DNA from: RGIG8700 sp045648505 | GTDB lineage: Bacteria > Bacillota > Clostridia > RGIG6154 | Direction: 5' to 3' | NCBI GenBank assembly: GCA_045648505.1 | Contig: JAZROD010000049.1 | Coordinates: 1-64,000 of the forward strand | DNA: 64,000 bases | In this document: positions 16,685 to 25,717 of the stretch, piece by piece | Position numbering within the stretch: position 1 is the stretch's first letter | Layout of the letters: each line of letters starts with the position of its first letter | Program-made: the position numbers and the translations under genes | Notes under the pieces: generated by a model | What the model was told of the DNA's origin: nothing | What the model saw: only the letters and a program-made list of their open reading frames with translations | Database searches by the model: none

Positions 16685-17824
16685 TTACCATATAAGAAAG
16701 TCATTTCCTTTTAATTTTAAAATTGCCTCTACAAAGAAGAAATCTGCATAAATAATTGGAATATGTAAATCATTCTTATTGTTGTGTGGATATCGTGCTG
16801 TTCCCATTTGTACGATTGAATCTTCACTTTCTTCATAATTACAAAAATGTTCATCAGTTGCTTTTAATACATTGATTGCGGTTTCAGTATATACTTTTGC
16901 TTTTTTATCACCTACATATTTTGCAATTTCCAAAAGTCCACAAGCAGTACAAACACCAGCAGTGCTATCATAATATTTATCTTCTTCAGGCATTCCAAAA
17001 TCCAACGGTGTTAAATAATTATATTTATAAATATTGCTTATGAAAAAATCAGCTGTTTTAATTGCTGCGTCAAGATATTCTTGTTTCTTTGTGTGTATGT
17101 ATGATAACGCCATACCATATATTGCCCAGGCTAACCCTCTTGACCAACAAGAATCTACACTGTAGCCTTGTCCACGATGAGCCGTTATAAATTCCCCTGT
17201 TTCTGGATTATGTTCAACAATGTGGTACACTTGACCATCTGCACGAATATGATCACGAACGGTCATATCAGCATGTTTCATTGCTACTAACTTAAATCTA
17301 TCGTCACCAATTTCATTTGTTGCCCAATAAAGCAACGGAATATTCATCATACAGTCTATGATTGACCAACCAACATCAGCTTCGCCATTCCATGCTCTAA
17401 TGTATTCACCATTGATATTGTATCTTGACATCAAAATCGAAGCTACATATAAATTCTTATTATAAGCCTTTGTATCGCCAGTAAGTCTATAATTTGCTCC
17501 GCTAGTAAGATGCCACATAAAGCCTACATCATGATTCAATTTTTTATAATCTTGAAACGCATTATCAAGAAGTTTTTCTGATGTTTCTGCTGTTATACGG
17601 TATTCTTCATTACCTGTAGCATTATACATAAGCCACATCAGTCCGCCCCAGAATCCATTTGTCCACCAATTTATAGCATCAATACTTTTATCATCATGAA
17701 TACCATTTATTGTAGTATAAGGAATTTTGTCACGGCTTTTGATAGCTGTTTTTGATAGTTTATTATCAAGTTTTATAAATGTATGATTTATCCACTCAGA
17801 ATTATCTTTAATAACATTTATCAT
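16685..17824 (-). CDS. GH88 unsaturated glucuronyl hydrolase
   Basis: A 379-residue (alpha/alpha)6-barrel enzyme of family GH88. It hydrates the C4-C5 double bond of the unsaturated uronic acid left by lyases and thereby releases it from the oligosaccharide. The two key aspartates of the family are seen in the NHDVGFMW and GWSIIDCMMN motifs; WWTNGFWGG and SRGLAWAIYG are also typical. There is no signal peptide, so it acts in the cytoplasm. Its ATG overlaps the stop of the DUF2264 gene (ATGA), so they are coupled. GH88 enzymes act mostly on glycosaminoglycan or gellan disaccharides; the product enters the KduI/KduD route in this operon. Confidence 0.92.
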   Translation of the reverse strand: MINVIKDNSEWINHTFIKLDNKLSKTAIKSRDKIPYTTINGIHDDKSIDAINWWTNGFWGGLMWLMYNATGNEEYRITAETSEKLLDNAFQDYKKLNHDVGFMWHLTSGANYRLTGDTKAYNKNLYVASILMSRYNINGEYIRAWNGEADVGWSIIDCMMNIPLLYWATNEIGDDRFKLVAMKHADMTVRDHIRADGQVYHIVEHNPETGEFITAHRGQGYSVDSCWSRGLAWAIYGMALSYIHTKKQEYLDAAIKTADFFISNIYKYNYLTPLDFGMPEEDKYYDSTAGVCTACGLLEIAKYVGDKKAKVYTETAINVLKATDEHFCNYEESEDSIVQMGTARYPHNNKNDLHIPIIYADFFFVEAILKLKGNDFLIW

Positions 17825-19884
17825 AACATTATATTCCCTTCAATCTCATCAAAATTAATTATTCTTTTTGTTCCGTTTTTCAGTTCAATAATTACATCAC
17901 CGTATGCTCCGGTTTTATATGTGTCTGTATATCTGACATCTTTTATTGGGAAAATTTCATCATCTGTAAAATCTTCAGATGTTTCTCTTGTAATAACCTG
18001 AGATATTAAAAGATATTGAGATAAACCATCATATTTCTTTTTCCTTAATGTTTTGGCATATATTGTAATTGATTTTTCAGAATCAGGATTCGTTCCTTCG
18101 CTCTTAACATAATCAATTTCATCCCAACCGTCATATATTGTCATTGCAAGCTGCTTTTCATTTCCTTGACTATCTTTACCTTTTACAACAACAGCTTTCG
18201 CATTATTATTTTCTTTTATAATCACTTCTGCACCATTGTCAGGAAAACCGTATGATCCAAGCGTAATTTCAACTTGCCATCTAAATAATCTCAGTTTATC
18301 TACACGGATAATACCATTAGTAACCGGGAAATCCGCAAGATTTATCGCAGGTGTGTAATGCATTAAATTACTTGCTTCATATCCAAACAATTGCCGACGA
18401 TATAAAACATCATTTTTTTGTCCCGCCCAAAATGTATAATTAGCAATAAGTCTTTCATTAGTAGTCTTATCTACAATTACATATTGCTGAGATTCAACAT
18501 TTTGGTTTTCGACAGGTGTAGCTTCCCACGGATATTTTGTATTATAATTCAACTTAGCATATGACCAAATAGCATTTATATCTTTCGAGTTCTTCGAAAC
18601 TTTTCCTGTTCGCAAAATAGTTTGTCCATTTAGAAGATGATTAGTAATCGCTATTGCTGGACCATTCAATGTAGTTTCGATCACTTCATCTGAATCAGTC
18701 TTTTCCCACCCGCCGTTATTTTCTTCAGTGCTCCAGAAAGGATGAGATTTATCAAAGCGAAGTGCCAAAAAAGGTTTAGCTAACCAAAAGGGTGATGCTA
18801 CACATGAATAGCCTTGTACAAGAGGAAAGAATTGTTTATAAAATCCAAGTGTTGGTATACCATTAGAAAGAAAGTCATCTCTATTCAGAAATTGCAGTAA
18901 TGCACCTGACATTATGCGTCTTGCGTGTCCATAGTTAATTTCTGAGTTTTCCAAGAATAGATTCCCAACAAATGCGCTTGTTGAAGCATTTCTATATATG
19001 CCACTTCTTCCCCAAAGGAATGTAAATCCATCAGCATCAAACATATTTGGATATGTTTCCATAAGTCTATTTGAATTTTTTTCGAATATATCCGCTATAT
19101 ATGGTTCATTCTCATATCCATACCATAGATTCCATAGAGGTGCATAAAGATTAAAACCCCAAGCAGAATAATAATCAAAATTATGACCATCACGATACCA
19201 ACCATCGCCTGCATAATAATTTAGAACAACTTGTGCGTGGTCTAACATAATAGCCTTATCTATATGGTATCCTGCAATATGTAAAAAAGCCATAATAAGC
19301 ATATTAAATAATCGCCAATTCTGAGGAGCCGTTGTTTCATGAGCATAACTTATTAAAAATTCAGCGATGATATCTTTTTCTTTCTTGGTATATGTATCCC
19401 ATATTTCATTTTTACATACCCATAAACAAACAACAAGTGCTCCTGCTTCAACAGTCTGTTGAAAGCCTTTATACTCATCTGATATTCCCGATAACTCACG
19501 CAAATAATCAAAGCTACCAACATATTCACAATCATCTTTTGTACAAATTCGCAACACATGACTTTTATAATAATCCTTTAGCTTAATTGTATTAATCTCA
19601 ACATCAGGATTATCCTTAATCAGCGGAGCGGCTATAAAGAATGCTCTCGCAAGGCCTTCAAACAATTCTGCTTTTTTTTCAGATGCCTGAACTTTTTCGT
19701 TCGCATTTATATGAGGATATGTTACATCAAATTCTGTACGAGTTACAGTAAACGGTGAATAAATATCCTTGATATTTGAAAATACTCCTTCAAGCAAATA
19801 CTTACCTGCCTCAATCCAACTTTCACGCGTCATTCCTGTGTAAGGACTCAATTTATAATCAAGTTTATTAATATTAAATTTCAT
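17821..19884 (-). CDS. DUF2264 protein, putative glycosidase (GH154-like)
   Basis: A 687-residue DUF2264 protein of full family length. The N-terminal half (residues about 15-370) is a helical toroid with SPYTGMTRESW, QNWRLFNMLIMAF, GWYRDGHNFDYYSAWGFN and LWGRSGIYR; the C-terminal half is a beta-sandwich. To my knowledge some DUF2264 proteins are now classed as family GH154 with beta-glucuronidase activity, but I cannot confirm that this member is active. It has no signal peptide. GAGGTGA precedes the ATG. Its coupling to GH88 suggests that both act on the same uronic-acid-bearing oligosaccharide. Confidence 0.85.
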   Translation of the reverse strand: MKFNINKLDYKLSPYTGMTRESWIEAGKYLLEGVFSNIKDIYSPFTVTRTEFDVTYPHINANEKVQASEKKAELFEGLARAFFIAAPLIKDNPDVEINTIKLKDYYKSHVLRICTKDDCEYVGSFDYLRELSGISDEYKGFQQTVEAGALVVCLWVCKNEIWDTYTKKEKDIIAEFLISYAHETTAPQNWRLFNMLIMAFLHIAGYHIDKAIMLDHAQVVLNYYAGDGWYRDGHNFDYYSAWGFNLYAPLWNLWYGYENEPYIADIFEKNSNRLMETYPNMFDADGFTFLWGRSGIYRNASTSAFVGNLFLENSEINYGHARRIMSGALLQFLNRDDFLSNGIPTLGFYKQFFPLVQGYSCVASPFWLAKPFLALRFDKSHPFWSTEENNGGWEKTDSDEVIETTLNGPAIAITNHLLNGQTILRTGKVSKNSKDINAIWSYAKLNYNTKYPWEATPVENQNVESQQYVIVDKTTNERLIANYTFWAGQKNDVLYRRQLFGYEASNLMHYTPAINLADFPVTNGIIRVDKLRLFRWQVEITLGSYGFPDNGAEVIIKENNNAKAVVVKGKDSQGNEKQLAMTIYDGWDEIDYVKSEGTNPDSEKSITIYAKTLRKKKYDGLSQYLLISQVITRETSEDFTDDEIFPIKDVRYTDTYKTGAYGDVIIELKNGTKRIINFDEIEGNIML

Positions 19885-19905
19885 AATATATCACCTCGCT
19901 TATAT

Positions 19906-20541
19906 TCAAAGATTCAAACTATTAAATGCTTCCAACCATGCTTCAGTTATAATTTTATGACCTGCAGTTGTTGGGTGAACTCCATCTGTTAACCAATATT
20001 CAGCAGGTGCTATTTCGCAAGCTTTATCAAATTTCTCCTGAAGAAGCACAAATTTTGCGTTATATTTCTGAGTAATTTTACATGCAACAGTTGCTCTTTT
20101 CTCAACTTCACCTCTGAATTTTTCCCAATGTTCAGTGGTTGCCTCGCCAGGAAGAACGAATGGTTCTAAAATCATTAATTGCACATCGGGCAGATACTCC
20201 TTTATTTCGCTTAATAATAAATCATAAGTTTTTTCAAAACTTTTTTCAGAAATTCCATTTGCATAATTTATTTCGTGCCAAACATCATTGACACCTATCA
20301 ATATACTTATAACATCTGGTTTTAGATTTATAAAGTCGCATTTAACCCTTGCAAGTAAATCTACTACCCTGTTACCACTTATTCCTCTGTTCATAAAGCA
20401 ATATTTTTCGGGATGGTTGTATCCTAATTCGGCGGCAACTAATACCGGATAACCGGAACCTTGATACTTTCCTGACCACTTTTCATCTTTCGCTCTATTA
20501 GAATCTGTAATCGAGTCACCTTGAAATAAAATTTTTATCAT
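19906..20541 (-). CDS. SGNH/GDSL esterase
   Basis: A 211-residue GDSL hydrolase. Block I is FQGDSITDS (nucleophile S10), block II has NRGISGNR, block III IGVNDVW, and block V DGVHPTTAGH with the catalytic Asp-His pair. There is no signal peptide. Small GDSL enzymes of this type are acetylxylan or rhamnogalacturonan acetylesterases. AAGGGG precedes the ATG. This is the first intact gene after the decayed region at 20586-21160. A degraded copy of the C-terminus of a similar gene lies at 30373-30545. Confidence 0.9.
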   Translation of the reverse strand: MIKILFQGDSITDSNRAKDEKWSGKYQGSGYPVLVAAELGYNHPEKYCFMNRGISGNRVVDLLARVKCDFINLKPDVISILIGVNDVWHEINYANGISEKSFEKTYDLLLSEIKEYLPDVQLMILEPFVLPGEATTEHWEKFRGEVEKRATVACKITQKYNAKFVLLQEKFDKACEIAPAEYWLTDGVHPTTAGHKIITEAWLEAFNSLNL

Positions 20542-20585
20542 AAAATACTACACCCCTTATTAACAATTACTGTAAAGATTTTAAT

Positions 20586-20990
20586 TCAATATACGCTAAC
20601 CTTAAAAATTTTTGCTTCATCGGAACCATTTATGGCATTCACTAAAATTTTTATTCATCACACAGGATTAAATCATATCGATGAGCCACCATGCGTTGAT
20701 GATTTTCAGTAATAGTTTCCGTATAGATTTTATCACCATTGTCGTAAAATTCAATAGCGTAGTTCTTTACAATTGTATCTGGAACCTTTCTGCTTTGTTT
20801 GTCTTGAGTATACTTTGAAGCAGACTACATAATTTCAATTGAAAGATCACCGTCAAACATCAATCGTAATTTCTTATTTTTTCTTTTTGTTCCAATTTCA
20901 ATTTAATCCACAGGTGATTACTAACACCTGCCGTCCACATATTACTTTCATTATTTTTGCATCTTGTTATGCCATTTGCTATATTTATAC
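20586..20990 (-). pseudogene. Decayed C-terminal fragment of a carbohydrate-active or FAD-oxidoreductase-type protein
   Basis: Minus-strand translation gives a coherent protein broken by at least two frameshifts and one stop. The pieces, in order, are NIANGITRCKNNESNMW, then WIKLKLEQKE, then MFDGDLSIEI, a stop, PDTIVKNYAIEFYDNGD, TENHQRMVAHRYDL, and INGSDEAKIFKVSVY ending at 20586. This order (N-W, L-P-x-W-I-E-like, F-D-x-D-L, Y-x-I-E, N-x-Q-R, A-x-I-F-x-I-x-V-Y) resembles the C-terminal beta-sandwich attached to some FAD-dependent oxidoreductases and glycosidases in Firmicutes. The parent family is named from memory. No start codon or ribosome binding site survives. Confidence 0.7.
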
Positions 20991-21160
20991 ATCTACAATT
21001 TTTCTTTTCATCACTACATGATACAGTGGCTTTTCGAGCTTTTGTGAGTCAATGTCGCATCCTGCGACAATCTCAGCAACACCTTCGTACTTCTTATGTT
21101 CACCAAGATGTTCTCCCTTACATATTCCTCCGAAACTAACAAGTCCTATTCTCTTTTCAT
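20985..21160 (-). pseudogene. Decayed N-terminus of a Gfo/Idh/MocA oxidoreductase
   Basis: An ATG ending at 21160 reads MKRE then stops; shifting frame by two bases gives IGLVSFGGICKGEHL, then KKYEGVAEIVAGCDIDSQKLE, and the frame ends at 20985. The glycine-rich GxGGI and the CDID beta-strand end are the nucleotide-binding Rossmann start of a Gfo/Idh dehydrogenase. A two-base insertion after codon 3 explains the frameshift. It runs directly into the fragment at 20586-20990, as if a deletion had joined the head of one gene to the tail of another. It is not a close copy of the intact Gfo/Idh gene at 29219-30352. Confidence 0.75.
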
Positions 21161-21196
21161 TTCACTTCATTCATTTCGTTTGTATAAAATTATGTT

Positions 21197-22549
21197 TTAG
21201 AATTTATCCAATATACCATAATCTGCATATTCAAAAATTCTTGCGTTTTTATCAGGGTTTACTGCGATAATTACAGAACTACTCTCTATGGCACAAGTAT
21301 GATGTATTGCACCTGAAATTCCAACTGCAATATATATTTTAGGACTTACTGTTTTGCCTGTTAAACCGATTTGTTTGTGGTAATTTGCTTTATTCATATC
21401 CACAAGACCTCTTGATGCTCCAACCTCTGCACCAATCTTTTCTGCCAATTCGTAAAGCTTTTCCATCTTATCCGAAACGCCTTTACCGCCTGAAACAATA
21501 ATGTCCGAGCTTTTTGTTTTGGTTCTTACTGTTGCCATCTGCGGTTTTGTTTCACATATAATTTTTGCGGTTATATTTCCGCCTTGTGCAGGTCGGTACA
21601 TTATGAGTTTTTCACTGTCTGTCTCAAGTATCGTACAATCCGCACAAAGACCTGTTTGAAGCATAGCAGCTACTACAGGCGCATTTTTTCTGCCCCACAG
21701 GTCTGCGTTCCACAATATAACATCAGGTTTTTCGTCAAGTGCTCTTTTAGCTATTTCTTCAGAAGAACATTTATCAACTAAAATAACCTCATCAGCAATT
21801 TCCTTTGCTTTATCAAGCACCTCTTCTCCTATTACCCATACACTTTTCAGTTTCTTACCTGAATATATTTTTTTCTCTTCTACAGTTTCTTTACTCATCA
21901 ATTCATCAACTAATGGATACAATTCTTCCATAGTGATAAATTTACATTTTCTTCTTCCTACCTCATTTTCAAAAGTTTCTAAAACCTTTGTTGGAGAACC
22001 ATTAAATCCACATCTTGAAACATCACAACCAATATTTGAATTATTAATAATTTCAACATTGCCTATTTTCGAGAAAATACTGGGAAATCTTAACACATAT
22101 CCTCTTTCAACTGTAACTAATGCAGGTAATTTTGCATTTTCCTGTCCTAATCTGGTTTCAGATGTAACAATTTCACCTTTAATCTTTACATCAAGCGCAT
22201 TTGTTATAAGTGAACATCCAAGCATTTGTGAGAGCATAGGTCCTACCTGTGCGGTATCTCCATCTATACTCTGTCTTCCGCAAAGTATTAAATCGAAGTT
22301 CATTTTTTTTATTACGGTTGATAATATGTATGATGTTGCGAGAGTATCAGACCCTGCATAAACTGCGTCGCTTATTAATAAAACTTTTGCACCAAGTCTT
22401 GTTAAAGGCTTTAATACCTCTTCACAGTTTTTAGGACCCATTGATATTACAGCTACATCATTTGATAATTGCAACGCACATTCAAGTGCAGATTCATCAA
22501 AGGGATTTATTTCACCTTTTACAACCTTTATACATACTAAAATTTTCAT
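21197..22549 (-). CDS. Electron-transfer flavoprotein, beta and alpha subunits in one chain (EtfB-EtfA fusion)
   Basis: A 450-residue protein joining both ETF subunits. Residues 1 to about 225 are EtfB: MKILVCIKVV start, GRQSIDGDTAQVGP nucleotide-binding motif, and PALVTVE. From about 230 on it is EtfA with a shortened first domain (VWVIGEE, WGRKNAPVVA). The complete FAD domain (about 340-450) has GGKGVSD, ASRGLVDMNKANYHKQIG, TGKTVSPKIY, GISGAIHH and ADYGI. ETFs accept electrons from flavin dehydrogenases. Here the partner is surely the FAD oxidase and Fe-S protein of the same operon, as in the lactate-ETF and glycolate systems. The preferred ATG (ending 22549) overlaps the FGGY kinase stop (TGATG). 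The fusion order beta-alpha in one polypeptide is unusual. Confidence 0.92.
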   Translation of the reverse strand: MKILVCIKVVKGEINPFDESALECALQLSNDVAVISMGPKNCEEVLKPLTRLGAKVLLISDAVYAGSDTLATSYILSTVIKKMNFDLILCGRQSIDGDTAQVGPMLSQMLGCSLITNALDVKIKGEIVTSETRLGQENAKLPALVTVERGYVLRFPSIFSKIGNVEIINNSNIGCDVSRCGFNGSPTKVLETFENEVGRRKCKFITMEELYPLVDELMSKETVEEKKIYSGKKLKSVWVIGEEVLDKAKEIADEVILVDKCSSEEIAKRALDEKPDVILWNADLWGRKNAPVVAAMLQTGLCADCTILETDSEKLIMYRPAQGGNITAKIICETKPQMATVRTKTKSSDIIVSGGKGVSDKMEKLYELAEKIGAEVGASRGLVDMNKANYHKQIGLTGKTVSPKIYIAVGISGAIHHTCAIESSSVIIAVNPDKNARIFEYADYGILDKF

Positions 22550-24021
22550 CAATACTCTCCGTTATATATAGGCTCTAACGCTTTTTGCACCGCCTTATAT
22601 TTTTCAAATACTTGCTTGTATTTTTCAGTATTTTCCGCATCAGGAACAGTTTTCGAAACTATTTCATTGCATAATTCTACAGCTTTTTCAGGACTCTCAA
22701 AAATTCCGACTGCAACCCCTGCAAGCATAGCACTTCCAAAAGATGAGTCTGCATATTTCATTTCAACAAGCTTTAAGTCAAGAGCATCTGCAACCATCTG
22801 TCGCCAGAGAGGACTCTTTCCACCACCGCCAATAATAGCAGCACTTTGCTGATGCTCAATTTTCAAACTTTCAAGGGCGATTTTACAGTCAAGCATACTC
22901 ATAACCACTCCTTCTAAAACAGCTCTTGTAAAATGTGCTTTTGTATGTGATGCTCTTACCCCAACAAAATTTGCACAAAGTTTTGGATTCGCATAAGGAG
23001 TCAATTCACCATTAAGATATGGGTGAAAAATAAGTCCATCAGCACCGATAGACACACTTTCAGCCTGTCTGTCAAGTTCTTCATAATCTTCTCCGAAAGT
23101 ATCCCTAAACCATCTGTACGACGCCGCACATGATTTTGTTGCAGTTCCCGGATAAAACATTCCGTCTATTATATGAGAATAGTTGATTAAATTCACATGG
23201 GGGTATGGTTTGTCTGTAACAACACAAATTCTGCCTGCAGTTGCAAGTTTAAGTGTCATCTGACCTTTTGATACAGCACCTGATGCAAATACCTCCATAA
23301 CCGTATCTGTTGTTCCGCAAAGAACAGGTGTTCCTTCACAAAGCCCTGTAAGTTCACTTGCCAACTTTGTAATTTTCCCTGCAATATCAGTAGGTTTTAC
23401 AATTTCAGGCATCATATCTGTATCTATATCAAGAACACCACAGAGTTCTTCACTCCACTTCATAGTGTTGATATCAAACATCATAGAACCTTCTGCCTCT
23501 ATGTAATCAGTTACATAATCGCCTGTGAGTTGATGTCTTACATAGTCTTTTGCAAAAAGGATTTTTTTTGTCTTTGACCAATTTTCAGGTTCATTATTTT
23601 TTATCCATAAAAGTTCAGGTAGTGACCAGATTGTATCAGCCTTATGTAAAACCTGTTTATCAATAATTTCAGAATAATTTCCCTTAAGATATGAAACTTC
23701 CTTTGTACTTCTTGTATCTGTCCAGTAAATTGCCGGACGAATAACATTAAAATCTCCATCCATAATAACTGCAGTATGCGTTGCCGCATCAAGAGAAACA
23801 GCACATATTTCAGATGCCATAATTCCACTTTTTTCAAGCACCCCTCGGATATTTTCGCAAGTAGCTTTTACCCAATCATCAGGATTTTGCTCTGCATAGC
23901 CGGGTTTTGGATAGAAAGTTTCATATTCAGTTGTATTAGTGGCACAAATCACACCATCTTCCGAGAGAAGTGTTGCCTTTGATGCTCCACCGCCAAAATC
24001 TATACCTAATAAATATTTCAT
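22549..24021 (-). CDS. FGGY-family carbohydrate kinase (xylulokinase-like)
   Basis: A 490-residue sugar kinase with two actin-like domains. LGIDFGGGASKATL is the phosphate-1 loop, SLDAATHTAV and YWTDTR follow, GTTDTVMEVFASG lies at the start of the second domain, and AAIIGGGGKSPLWRQMVAD is the adenosine motif. Overall it is closest in style to xylulokinases, but FGGY substrates (xylulose, ribulose, fuculose, rhamnulose, gluconate) cannot be told apart by eye. Its ribosome binding site is weak, and translation may depend on the upstream iolB gene 3 bases away. With the class II aldolase in the operon it could form a ketose-1-phosphate route giving dihydroxyacetone phosphate and an aldehyde (inference). 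Confidence 0.88.
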   Translation of the reverse strand: MKYLLGIDFGGGASKATLLSEDGVICATNTTEYETFYPKPGYAEQNPDDWVKATCENIRGVLEKSGIMASEICAVSLDAATHTAVIMDGDFNVIRPAIYWTDTRSTKEVSYLKGNYSEIIDKQVLHKADTIWSLPELLWIKNNEPENWSKTKKILFAKDYVRHQLTGDYVTDYIEAEGSMMFDINTMKWSEELCGVLDIDTDMMPEIVKPTDIAGKITKLASELTGLCEGTPVLCGTTDTVMEVFASGAVSKGQMTLKLATAGRICVVTDKPYPHVNLINYSHIIDGMFYPGTATKSCAASYRWFRDTFGEDYEELDRQAESVSIGADGLIFHPYLNGELTPYANPKLCANFVGVRASHTKAHFTRAVLEGVVMSMLDCKIALESLKIEHQQSAAIIGGGGKSPLWRQMVADALDLKLVEMKYADSSFGSAMLAGVAVGIFESPEKAVELCNEIVSKTVPDAENTEKYKQVFEKYKAVQKALEPIYNGEY

Positions 24022-24024
24022 ATC

Positions 24025-24810
24025 TTATTTATTCAACCATACATGGTCTTCGTCTGTCGTCATATAAAAACCTCTGTCTTTTCCTGCCATGATCCAGAGA
24101 TAATAGTTGTCATATCCAGGAACTGCATGGAATGGATGATATCCTCTTGGAATTTCAACGAAATCACCTGATTTAACTGTATAAGTTTCGTCAACATCGC
24201 CTTCCATTGTATAAACCTTCTGAATACCAAATCCTTGTGGCTTTTTAAATTCATAATAGTATATTTCTTCTGTTTCAGCTTCTGTTGGCATATTATCGTC
24301 ATCATGCTTATGTGGAGGATAGCTTGCCCACTGACCGCCCTTTACAAAGGCTTCACCGATATATAGCATATTTGAATCAACTCTCTCATCTAAAATAAAA
24401 TGAGCTTCTCTTTCCCATCCCGGTTTTCCAAGATTTTTGATTACAACATCTTCAGGATTTACAATTGCAGGTTTAAAATCCTTATCAGATGGTGATTTAC
24501 ATACACAAATCTGCGCTTCTCCAACACCTGTGATTGAGAATGGTGTATTTGCAGGCACATAAATACAAGTAGCAGCACCATCAAATACATCTTTTCTCTT
24601 TCCTGCATTTTCAAACGCAAAATTATCACCTTTTACAGTGCATTTTCCACCTAAAATTACAAGTGCATATTCTTTATCTTCTTCTCTGTAAGACTTTGTA
24701 TCACCATCAGCAAGTCTTAACATATCAATTTCTACCTTTTGGCAAAAACTATCTTCTCTTTTATATATTTCAGATTTTCCGAACTTTTTGTTCCATGTTC
24801 TTTTATACAT
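24025..24810 (-). CDS. iolB: 5-deoxy-glucuronate isomerase family protein
   Basis: A 261-residue bicupin of the IolB family, close to the usual 270. IolB converts 5-deoxy-D-glucuronate to 2-deoxy-5-keto-D-gluconate in inositol breakdown. Metal-ligand motifs are visible in the second cupin: PPHKHDDD, EEIYYYEF and the late His in RGYHPFHAVPGYDNYYLW. The N-terminal GGKCTVKG strand belongs to the first cupin. A GTG nine bases upstream is possible, but AAGGAG is better spaced for the ATG ending at 24810. IolG, IolE and IolD are absent from the window, so the true substrate may be a different deoxyuronate. Confidence 0.88.
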   Translation of the reverse strand: MYKRTWNKKFGKSEIYKREDSFCQKVEIDMLRLADGDTKSYREEDKEYALVILGGKCTVKGDNFAFENAGKRKDVFDGAATCIYVPANTPFSITGVGEAQICVCKSPSDKDFKPAIVNPEDVVIKNLGKPGWEREAHFILDERVDSNMLYIGEAFVKGGQWASYPPHKHDDDNMPTEAETEEIYYYEFKKPQGFGIQKVYTMEGDVDETYTVKSGDFVEIPRGYHPFHAVPGYDNYYLWIMAGKDRGFYMTTDEDHVWLNK

Positions 24811-25714
24811 TAACTCCACGCTCCTTTAAAAATCCAATTGTTTCATCGTATGTCGGTATACCTTCTCTTGCGCCAACCTTTGTGCATTTCAAAGCAGAAA
24901 CTGCACTTGAAAATACACATGCTTTTTTATAGTCCATATTATTTGTTATTGCAAATGCAAATGCACCGTGAAAAACATCGCCCGAACCGTTTGAATCCAC
25001 TGCATCAACTAAAAATGCAGGATAGCTTTCAAGTATCTTTCCGTCGTAAACCATGCCACCTTTTTTTCCTTGTGTGATTATCAAAATTTCAGGTGAATAT
25101 TTTTTAAATAGTATTTTAGCTGCATCTTCCACATTTTCAGCCTTTGTTTGACCTATTGCAAATTCTTCCGATGGGATTAAAATATCAGCATAAGGCAAAA
25201 GATTTTCAACTCCCTCATACAGACCACCTGCATCATATAACACCTTAGTACCATTTTTCTTTGCAATCTTTGCTCCTTCGATTGCAGCTGTCATATCATT
25301 ACCATCAATCATCAAAACCTCTGCATCAGCTATTGCTTTGGCAGAATCTTTATCAATCTCAGTCGGTGGAACATTCCCTCTGTAAAATACACACGTTCTT
25401 GATGCTGTATCACCTGCAAGCCATAATATCGAACAAAACGAACTATATCCTGGTTTATATGTCATGTACGAGGTATCAACACCATACTTTTCAAAGTCAC
25501 TCTTCAAAAATTGCCCTGCACTATCATCAGTGTAGCTCCCAATAAATCCACAGCTTTCACCAAGTTTTGATGCTGCAACAAGCCCTGTTGCACAAGGTCC
25601 ACCTCCGCATTCTTTTACACTGTTTGCACGCATTTTTGTATCTTCGGTGGGATATGTATCTATAGTATAGAGTGTATCAAACACATTTGCACCAATTCCA
25701 ACTATCTTAGCCAT
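24803..25714 (-). CDS. PfkB-family sugar kinase (IolC-like position)
   Basis: A 303-residue ribokinase-type kinase. VGIGANVFDTLYTID opens the fold, KECGGGPCATGLVAA is the first PfkB signature, and DSNGSGDVFHGAFAFA is the second with catalytic Asp in GSGDV. Between iolB and a class II aldolase this is where IolC (2-deoxy-5-keto-gluconate kinase) would be, though the sequence alone would also fit a general PfkB kinase. It overlaps iolB by 8 bases and follows the aldolase by 3 bases. Confidence 0.88.
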   Translation of the reverse strand: MAKIVGIGANVFDTLYTIDTYPTEDTKMRANSVKECGGGPCATGLVAASKLGESCGFIGSYTDDSAGQFLKSDFEKYGVDTSYMTYKPGYSSFCSILWLAGDTASRTCVFYRGNVPPTEIDKDSAKAIADAEVLMIDGNDMTAAIEGAKIAKKNGTKVLYDAGGLYEGVENLLPYADILIPSEEFAIGQTKAENVEDAAKILFKKYSPEILIITQGKKGGMVYDGKILESYPAFLVDAVDSNGSGDVFHGAFAFAITNNMDYKKACVFSSAVSALKCTKVGAREGIPTYDETIGFLKERGVNV

Positions 25715-25717
25715 AAA

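Noticed and set aside
20839..21270. Three overlapping short plus-strand frames
   Set aside because: They are antisense to the decayed oxidoreductase fragments and the EtfBA end; no start signals.
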